A stretch of 64,000 bases of DNA, taken from NCBI GenBank assembly GCA_965276675.1, contig OZ255624.1, positions 1,798,001 to 1,862,000 of the forward strand. Reading direction: 5' to 3'. Source of the stretch: G965276675 sp965276675 (GTDB taxonomy: Bacteria > Acidobacteriota > Terriglobia > Terriglobales > Acidobacteriaceae). The notes below the pieces were generated by a model. That model ran no database searches. It was given only the letters and a program-made list of their open reading frames with translations, and was not told the DNA's origin. Positions 58,931 through 64,000 of this stretch are shown piece by piece. Made by a program: the position numbers and the translations under genes. How positions within the stretch are numbered: position 1 is the first letter of the stretch; each line of letters starts with the position of its first letter.

Positions 58931-59458
58931 TTAAACACGCTCGATCGTGACGTTCTCCAGTGTGACCTGCGTTTTCGGCTTGTCCTGCGCGCCGCGCGGT
59001 AGGCGCGAGATTTTCTCGGCTATGTCCTGCCCCTCGACCACCTCGCCGAAGATGGTGTGTTTGCCCGTCAGCCAGTCTGTGTTTGCCGTGGTGATGAAGA
59101 ACTGCGAACCGTTCGTGTTCGGCCCGGAGTTCGCCATGGCGAGCTTGCCTGGCTGGTTGAACTTGTGCGGCGAGCCTTTGGTCTCATCCTCAAAGCGATA
59201 GCCTGGGCCACCCATGCCGTTGCCGGCCGGATCCCCGCCCTGGATCATGAAGTCGGGGATGACGCGATGGAAGACCGTTCCGTCGTAGAGCTTGTCGTTC
59301 GACTTCTTGCCGCTCGTCGGGTGCGACCATTCGCGCTTGCCCTCGGCGAGCTCGATAAAGTTGGTGACGGTTTTAGGTGCTTCCTTCTCAAACAGGCGGC
59401 AGACGATCTCGCCTTCGCTGGTCTTGAAGATGGCGTAAGTGCCAGGTGTACGGGGCAT
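58931..59458 (-). CDS. cyclophilin-type peptidyl-prolyl cis-trans isomerase, cytoplasmic
   Basis: 175 residues with no signal peptide. Family hallmarks: FHRVIPDFMIQGGDP (catalytic Arg, Phe and Gln), GSQFFITT, and the WLTGKHTIFGEVVEG motif. It catalyses X-Pro bond isomerisation in folding of cytosolic proteins. It starts at ATG 59458 (MPRTPGTYAIF). The exported paralogue precedes it by 42 bases on the same strand and the two share the FHRVIPDFMIQGGDP block and may form an operon. Confidence 0.94.
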   Translation of the reverse strand: MPRTPGTYAIFKTSEGEIVCRLFEKEAPKTVTNFIELAEGKREWSHPTSGKKSNDKLYDGTVFHRVIPDFMIQGGDPAGNGMGGPGYRFEDETKGSPHKFNQPGKLAMANSGPNTNGSQFFITTANTDWLTGKHTIFGEVVEGQDIAEKISRLPRGAQDKPKTQVTLENVTIERV

Positions 59459-59500
59459 GCTTTCTCCTTGTGTACTCTCAATACTGTGTGGATCTCAATA

Positions 59501-60274
59501 CTATGGATGCGTTGAGCCGGGTGCTGTTGCCGGAGCGCTTGGCCGGGGCGCAGGCACCGCCGGCATGGGCTGACCCTCACGCACGATGGTCACCTTGTTG
59601 AGCACGACTGGCTCGTTCGGTTTGTCGTCCGCATCGCGCGAAACGCCGGTGATGGCTTTGGCCACCGTAATTGAGGGTTCATCGCACTGACCGAAGATCG
59701 TATGACGCCCGTTCAGATGCGTTGCCGGAGCAGTGGTGATGAAGAACTGCGAGCCATTTGTGTTCGGTCCGGAGTTGGCCATCGCGAGACGCCCGGCTAC
59801 ATCGAAATTGAGCGCGGGATCGATCTCGTCATTGAAGAAATACCCGGGATCGCCCATGCCGGTGCCCACCGGATCGCCACCCTGAATCATGAAATCAGGA
59901 ATCACGCGATGGAAGACGGTGCCGTTGTAAAGAGGTCTTCCGTGCACCTTGGCGTGGGTAGCCGGATCAGTCCAGTCCTTGGTACCCTCAGCCAGGCCGA
60001 TGAAGTTTGCGACAGCCAGCGGCGCCTGCTTGTCGAACAGACGGCAGGTCATCCGGCCCATGGTGCTGTCGAAGACAGCGGTCGGTCCGGAGGGCTGCGG
60101 GCTCACGGAAACCTGTGACCCGGGCGAATCCGGCAGATCCTGCGTTGCCGTCGACGGAGTCGAGGTCGCTGAAGCAGTTGCTGGCGGCGGCGTCTGCTGT
60201 GTAAAGCCAACTCCGACCGGCAAAGCAAGCGGGGATAAGAGCAGCAGGGAAGCGTAGCGCAATGCAGTTGTCAT
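59501..60274 (-). CDS. cyclophilin-type peptidyl-prolyl cis-trans isomerase, exported
   Basis: 257 residues from the ATG at 60274, giving signal peptide MTTALRYASLLLLSPLALPV. A Pro/Ser/Thr-rich linker follows (about 25-60), then FHRVIPDFMIQGGDP, GSQFFITTAP and HLNGRHTIFGQCDEP, the cyclophilin core, with a C-terminal Pro/Ala tail. It should act in the periplasm. The core is about 50-60% similar by eye to the cytoplasmic copy just downstream; tandem duplication followed by a change of location is likely. Confidence 0.93.
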   Translation of the reverse strand: MTTALRYASLLLLSPLALPVGVGFTQQTPPPATASATSTPSTATQDLPDSPGSQVSVSPQPSGPTAVFDSTMGRMTCRLFDKQAPLAVANFIGLAEGTKDWTDPATHAKVHGRPLYNGTVFHRVIPDFMIQGGDPVGTGMGDPGYFFNDEIDPALNFDVAGRLAMANSGPNTNGSQFFITTAPATHLNGRHTIFGQCDEPSITVAKAITGVSRDADDKPNEPVVLNKVTIVREGQPMPAVPAPRPSAPATAPGSTHP

Positions 60275-60445
60275 GCAAATCAGTCCCACTCCTCAGATTA
60301 CCGTAGCGGATGCATTCTATGCTACCCATGCGGTACTGCTGCGCCGGTACGTGAAAAACCTCTGACCAACGCCTCAGTTGAAAGACGCGGCTCACATTCC
60401 TGCCCTGCTCATCATCTGAGCTAAAAGAGAGATTGGAGAATCATT

Positions 60446-60685
60446 ATGGGTCATCTTCGTCGTTCGATCATGTTTTCCGTTGGTGGATTTCTGCTGAAGC
60501 GCGCCTGGGGACGCAAGCTGGTTTTAGATGTCGCAGAGGACGCAGCAAAAGATACATTGCACGCCGCGGTGCAGCCTCAGACGCTCTCATGGGCACTGAA
60601 GGGAGCGGGACAAGCGCTGCTGGCTCCGGTTTACTTCGCCGTTGGCCTACTGGCAGAGCGGTCCAGCACAATCAGCCGCAGCTAA
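60446..60685 (+). CDS. small conserved-looking protein of unknown function
   Basis: 79 residues from the ATG at 60446, with attggag upstream. MGHLRRSIMFSVGGFLLKRAWGRKLVLD has a hydrophobic patch and basic residues; ALKGAGQALLAPVYFAVGLLAE is a second hydrophobic segment, possibly a weak membrane span. No domain recognised. It faces the dipeptidase gene on the opposite strand. I prefer this frame to the longer overlapping one starting at 60433. Confidence 0.5.
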   Translation: MGHLRRSIMFSVGGFLLKRAWGRKLVLDVAEDAAKDTLHAAVQPQTLSWALKGAGQALLAPVYFAVGLLAERSSTISRS

Positions 60686-60702
60686 GTTGTCCAGCAGATA
60701 TG

Positions 60703-62007
60703 TTATTCGGGCTTCTTCTCGAAGGGCTGCTTGACGGAGATGCGTGGACGGGTTGCTGCTTGTAATTGGGCGCTCACCTTTTCGACGTCACGGAAGACGC
60801 GCAGAAGATTCCCGCCCAGAATCTTGCGGCAGTCGTCCGCACTATAACCGCGGACCATCAGAGCTGCGGTTATCTTTGGCAGGTCCGCAGCGGAGTCCAT
60901 CCCCTCTGGCGCGGAGGGAATGCCATCGAAATCGGAGCCGATCCCGACATGGTCGACTCCGGCTGTCTTCGCGATGTGGTCAATGTGATCGATCAGAAGA
61001 CTGAATGGCGGGCGGGGTATCTTGGCCGCAAACTCTCGATCAACCTTCTCCTGGATCTCGTAGGTGGCTGCGCTGCCCTTGCTCTTCGCCCCGTCCAGCG
61101 CAACCTTTTCAGCGGTTTCGCGCTCGGGACGCTGTGCCTCCCAAGCCTTGCGGAAGCTCTCACTCAAAAACGCTGAGAAGAAGTTGACCTGCACCACGCC
61201 ATCATTTCTGGCCATAGCACGCAACATGTCGTCAGTCATGTTGCGGGGCCCATTACACAGCGCGCGCGCCGAGGAATGGGAGGCGATCACGGGAGCGCGG
61301 CTGATGATCAGCGTGCGATAGAAGGTCTTATCCGCCACATGGGAGACGTCAACCATCATGCCCATCCGGTTCATCTCGTAGACTACATCTTTGCCAAGCT
61401 CACTCAGGCCCTCTTTGGTGTGCGGGACCGTCGGATCGTTGATGTCGCCGGACGAATCGGCCCAGCCGTTCGAGTTCGACCACGTCAGGGTCATGTAGCG
61501 CACGCCGAGCCGGTAGTAATCGCGCAACAAGCCGAGCGAATCTTCAATGGAGTGGCCGCCCTCAATGCCCATCAGCGCAGCCAGCTTGCCTTCGTGGTGC
61601 GCGGCCTCGATATCGGCGGCAGAAAACGCCATGCGCATCCGGTCAGGATGTTTGGCGGCCTGGCTATAGACGGAGTCGATCAAATCGAGGGTTCGCTTCG
61701 CATAGTGGCCCTTGTAAAGCGACGGCTCAACCCAGATGGAGAAGAACTCGGCGCCCAAATTTCCGCGCTTTGCCGTTTCGAAGTTGAGGTAGCCCCCATC
61801 GAGAGGCGACGCTAAGTCGTAGTTCTGATCGAGAAAGCGCTGCGGCGTATCTGCGTGGGTGTCGATCACAAGCGCATTGCGATGGACATTATCAGGATTG
61901 ATCATGTGCGTGTGGGGGGAGGAGTGCGTGTGCGCTGGCGGTGAGGTTTGCCCCAGAAGAGCGGCGGAGATTAGGAGAAAACCGGCAGCGGCAGCATGCA
62001 TCGTCAT
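60703..62007 (-). CDS. membrane dipeptidase (peptidase M19 family), exported
   Basis: 434 residues from the ATG at 62007, which gives signal peptide MTMHAAAAGFLLISAALLG; ATG 62055 and 62001 are alternatives. DTHADTPQRFLDQ is the metal-binding His-x-Asp region, EGGHSIEDSLGLLRDYYRLGVRYMTLTW (in parts) contains the bridging Glu and zinc ligands, and DVSHVADKTFYRTL, SHSSARALCNGPRN and GIGSDFDGIP complete the M19 set. Cleaves dipeptides, including ones with D-amino acids, in the periplasm. Not linked by operon to neighbours. Confidence 0.94.
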   Translation of the reverse strand: MTMHAAAAGFLLISAALLGQTSPPAHTHSSPHTHMINPDNVHRNALVIDTHADTPQRFLDQNYDLASPLDGGYLNFETAKRGNLGAEFFSIWVEPSLYKGHYAKRTLDLIDSVYSQAAKHPDRMRMAFSAADIEAAHHEGKLAALMGIEGGHSIEDSLGLLRDYYRLGVRYMTLTWSNSNGWADSSGDINDPTVPHTKEGLSELGKDVVYEMNRMGMMVDVSHVADKTFYRTLIISRAPVIASHSSARALCNGPRNMTDDMLRAMARNDGVVQVNFFSAFLSESFRKAWEAQRPERETAEKVALDGAKSKGSAATYEIQEKVDREFAAKIPRPPFSLLIDHIDHIAKTAGVDHVGIGSDFDGIPSAPEGMDSAADLPKITAALMVRGYSADDCRKILGGNLLRVFRDVEKVSAQLQAATRPRISVKQPFEKKPE

Positions 62008-62077
62008 GGATTCCGAGTGTAACAAACAGCCAAATGACGCTGTGCTCTCCTGCATCTCAGAAAATAGAGGATAACGT

Positions 62078-62395
62078 ATGGGCGGCGAAGCATTTGCGGA
62101 TATGGTCAGGGTCGAGCGGACGAAGCAGAACGAGCGGCCAAAGCAGAGTACAGATCCAGTTCAGGCCGACAGGGAAGTGTCGCAGAATAAGCATGAGCGG
62201 ATCGTCGAGAACTCGGTCGATCCAAGCGACGCTGAAGGCCTGCGGAGACGTGCAGAGGGTGCGGTGGAACGAGCTGGATTGGCGCACCCTGCGACGGATG
62301 TGGTCGATGAGCCCGGCTCGGAGCTTAGCCCTGAGCAAGTGGAGAGGGAAGCTGGCGCAGAACCGGCGGACCCTACCGTCGAGCACCGTCGTTGA
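62078..62395 (+). CDS. hydrophilic charged protein, unknown function
   Basis: 105 residues, very rich in Glu, Arg, Asp and Gln, with no hydrophobic core: VRVERTKQNERPKQST, NSVDPSDAEGLRRR, EQVEREAGAEPAD. Intrinsically disordered by composition. Starts at ATG with agagga upstream. The reverse-strand reading frame over the same bases looks less natural. Could be real but has no support beyond the start region and open frame. Confidence 0.4.
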   Translation: MGGEAFADMVRVERTKQNERPKQSTDPVQADREVSQNKHERIVENSVDPSDAEGLRRRAEGAVERAGLAHPATDVVDEPGSELSPEQVEREAGAEPADPTVEHRR

Positions 62396-62503
62396 ATAGA
62401 AGTTTGCTCGACTTCATTCCCAATGCAGTACTGTCTTCATGGGAAAGCGAACGAGGGACAACCCGCGGTCGCCGGGAGTCATCTTTTTATGGCGAGGTGA
62501 AAG

Positions 62504-62713
62504 ATGCACGACGATCATCTGATTGATCCTGCTGGTAAAGATCTGGAACGCCCATTGCGGGACGAGAAAAACAAGTCGGAGAGCGAAGTGGCAAAGTCGC
62601 ACCACAGAATGAACAAGATCGCCGACGAAATGGCGGAACGCGGTACGAATCGCGAGCGCACTAGCGAACCGAGCGTTATTCCTGAAACCGACCCCCACGG
62701 AACACACTCGTAG
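62504..62713 (+). CDS. small hydrophilic protein, unknown function
   Basis: 69 residues: MHDDHLIDPAGKDLERPLRDEKNKSE then HHRMNKIADEMAERGTNRERT, all charged and probably disordered. A strong ribosome binding site (gaggtgaaag) stands before the ATG and a bidirectional terminator follows its stop by 18 bases, which supports that this is a transcribed gene. Confidence 0.55.
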   Translation: MHDDHLIDPAGKDLERPLRDEKNKSESEVAKSHHRMNKIADEMAERGTNRERTSEPSVIPETDPHGTHS

Positions 62714-62731
62714 AATCCCCGTACAGTCAGC

Positions 62732-62762
62732 AAAAAGCCCCGGCAGAGCGCTGGGGCTTTTT
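62732..62762. terminator. bidirectional intrinsic terminator
   Basis: AAAAAGCCCC at 62732-62741 pairs with GGGGCTTTTT at 62753-62762. It can end the small + strand gene and sdhB on the - strand. Confidence 0.85.
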
Positions 62763-62786
62763 CTATTGCACATGCACCTGCAGTGA

Positions 62787-63590
62787 CTAACGTCGAAACA
62801 CGTCCTTGACTGCCTGCACCACCACCTGGCGACCAACGTCAGAGATGGCCTTTGTCAATGGAAGCTGTTTCGGACAGGCATTGACACAATTCTGGGCATA
62901 GGCGCAGTCTTGGATGCCTCCCTCGCCCATCAGTGCGCGCAGCCGGTCCTCCTTGAGGGATTTCCCGGTAGGATTCTCATTGAAGAGCTTCACTTGCCCG
63001 ATCGTCGCTGCGCCGACGAAACCGGTGTCCTCGGTAAACTGCGGGCAGACCTCCATGCAGATGCAGCAGGAGATGCACCGAGAGAGCGGGTAAAGCTCTT
63101 CCTGAAGCTGCGGGAACTGACGCGGTCCGTCGCCGAGATCATAGGTGCCATCCACCGGAACCCAGGCCTTCACACGCTTCAGGTTTTCAAACAGTACGCC
63201 GCGATCGACCGAAAGATCCCGGACGACGGGAAACTTTGAGAGCGGCTCCAGCCGGATCGGCTGCTCGAGCTTGTCTACCAGGGCGGAGCAGGCCATCCGC
63301 GCCTTGCCGTTGATCAGCATGGAGCAGGAGCCGCAAACCTCTTCGAGGCAGTTCGAATCATAGGTGATCGGTGTGGTCTCGCGGCCGTCTGCCGTCACCG
63401 GATTCGCCGCAATCTCCATCATGGACGAGATGACGTTCATGCCGGGTTTCCATGGGAGCTCGAATTTATCCCACGTCGCCTTACCATCCGGCCCACTCTG
63501 GCGCTTGATCTCGAGTTTAATGGTGCGCTGACCATTGCTTCCTGATGTGACGGAAGCGGTGCGTCCGTTCTCGTGTGTTGCCGTTGCCAT
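62787..63590 (-). CDS. sdhB: succinate dehydrogenase iron-sulfur subunit
   Basis: 267 residues from the ATG at 63590. Carries electrons from the flavoprotein to quinone through three clusters. 2Fe-2S: Cys81, Cys86, Cys89 and Cys101 in NCLEEVCGSCSMLINGKARMAC (in parts). 4Fe-4S: CISCCICMEVCP, ligands among Cys172, 175, 178 and the 182/235/239 pattern. 3Fe-4S: CAYAQNCVNACP. Typical SdhB with a charged N-terminal tail. It lies in the order sdhA, coiled-coil gene, sdhB on the reverse strand; a terminator follows. Confidence 0.94.
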   Translation of the reverse strand: MATATHENGRTASVTSGSNGQRTIKLEIKRQSGPDGKATWDKFELPWKPGMNVISSMMEIAANPVTADGRETTPITYDSNCLEEVCGSCSMLINGKARMACSALVDKLEQPIRLEPLSKFPVVRDLSVDRGVLFENLKRVKAWVPVDGTYDLGDGPRQFPQLQEELYPLSRCISCCICMEVCPQFTEDTGFVGAATIGQVKLFNENPTGKSLKEDRLRALMGEGGIQDCAYAQNCVNACPKQLPLTKAISDVGRQVVVQAVKDVFRR

Positions 63591-63631
63591 GTGTACTCCT
63601 GTGTGTCTGCAGTTCTTGCGGCGCAAGTCCT

Positions 63632-63859
63632 CTACTGTTTTGGCGTGCTCCGCAACGTGCGTTCGATCTCTTCCACGCGCTGTGAAAGACGCATACCAGC
63701 ACGCAAATCTTCGAATCTCCGCTCAACCTTAGTGAATCCCATGTCCATTTTCTCGCTGAAGCTTTTCAAGTCTGCGCGCACATCTTTGATCTGCTCGCTC
63801 TGCGCATCTAGACGCGCTGCAATCGCCCGCAACTCCGGCGCAAGAAAATCCTGTAACAC
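63632..63859 (-). CDS. coiled-coil small protein between sdhA and sdhB
   Basis: 75 residues from a GTG at 63859 (first codons MLQDFLAPELR). Most of it is a heptad-patterned helix: IAARLDAQSEQIKDVRADLKSFSEKMDMGFTKVERRFEDLRAGMRLSQRVEEIERTL (in parts). No membrane span or signal peptide. It lies between sdhA (ending at 63931) and sdhB (starting at 63590), so it is probably co-transcribed and might help assemble or anchor the complex, or be unrelated. Not a recognised family. Confidence 0.65.
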   Translation of the reverse strand: MLQDFLAPELRAIAARLDAQSEQIKDVRADLKSFSEKMDMGFTKVERRFEDLRAGMRLSQRVEEIERTLRSTPKQ

Positions 63860-63930
63860 TTTAACGAATATCCTCGATCATTCCCAGCGCATGCTCCTAG
63901 AGTTTGTAGATCAACAGATAAATTTGCGAA

Positions 63931-64000
63931 CTACTTGGCTGCATCGTACCTACGCGGGCGCGGCTTGATGTACTGCGTATCCACCGCCTCGTATTCAAAG
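63931..64000 (-). CDS. sdhA: succinate dehydrogenase flavoprotein subunit, C-terminal fragment (cut by window edge)
   Basis: The last 22 codons read FEYEAVDTQYIKPRPRRYDAAK and a stop, a C-terminus like that of SdhA proteins (EAVDTQYIKPRPRKYD). The rest of the gene lies outside the window to the right. On the reverse strand, 71 bases before the coiled-coil gene and upstream of sdhB. Confidence 0.75.
   Translation of the reverse strand, partial: FEYEAVDTQYIKPRPRRYDAAK

Noticed and set aside
62057..62386. 109-codon reverse-strand frame opposite the charged small protein
   Set aside because: Arg/Leu/Cys-rich shadow translation with no ribosome binding site; the + strand frame is preferred, though weakly.

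Overview
The window is a compact, gene-dense bacterial chromosome segment (about 55-60% GC by eye) with short intergenic gaps and no rRNA, tRNA, CRISPR array, transposase or prophage that I can see. The gene content suggests a Gram-negative, aerobic or microaerobic heterotroph, most likely an acidobacterium of the Terriglobia type. Pointers are an Mla/MCE lipid-transport operon, an OmpA lipoprotein, a homodimeric AceE, FecR-type and PMT-2-type proteins, a coiled-coil gene between sdhA and sdhB, and GC-rich extragenic repeats. This placement is inference from protein flavour, not from a marker-gene comparison.

Layout. 1-5 kb: the 3' part of gpmI, a molybdopterin-type TOBE protein, then aceE followed by a degenerate E1-alpha-like gene. 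4.7-10 kb: a small putative RHH protein and a nucleotidyltransferase-like gene, argJ, an orphan ABC ATPase and a secreted papain-like protein. 9.9-10.3 kb: a gene-free stretch with a strong long-range helix, read here as a candidate structured RNA. 10.4-14 kb: small protein, double-domain KaiC-like ATPase and PAS histidine kinase, probably one operon. 14.4-18.5 kb: a 54-residue membrane protein, a SYLF lipoid-binding protein, and a reverse-strand mlaE-mlaF-MCE-OmpA operon whose last gene is frameshifted and whose ATPase has lost key residues. 19-25 kb: thiG, ruvC, secreted unknowns, a FecR-domain protein, rsmA and glgA. 25-32 kb: two Cys-rich metal-binding miniproteins, an APC permease, and two PMT-2 glycosyltransferase paralogues flanking a HerA-like ATPase. 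32-40 kb: uvrC, an OmpA lipoprotein, pyrE, a CPBP protease and uvrA. 40-49.5 kb: small membrane and STN proteins, nitroreductase, Nudix hydrolase, membrane-anchored alpha/beta hydrolase, purB-ubiX, a DUF2007-like protein and a MarR-ClC operon. 49.5-53 kb: glutaredoxin, tadA and a full arginine-to-putrescine route (pdaD, aguB, aguA). 53-64 kb: CgeB-like glycosyltransferase, SCO1, exported Gfo/Idh, icd, mdh, two cyclophilins, a dipeptidase and sdhB with the tail of sdhA.

How the genes fit together. Central carbon metabolism is well represented (gpmI, aceE, icd, mdh, sdhAB). uvrA, uvrC and ruvC serve DNA repair. pdaD-aguB-aguA form a complete polyamine pathway. The envelope genes (Mla/MCE, OmpA, SCO1, exported cyclophilin, dipeptidase, FecR protein) fit a diderm.

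Most interesting items: the candidate structured RNA at about 10.0-10.2 kb; the frameshifted MCE-OmpA gene beside a degenerate MlaF; the catalytically eroded E1-alpha paralogue behind aceE; the KaiC/kinase triad; the REP-like palindrome read as protein in uvrC; the metallothionein with a divergent Cys-rich neighbour; and the perfect palindrome before the MarR-ClC operon. Protein calls come from recognising motifs by eye, without a database search.
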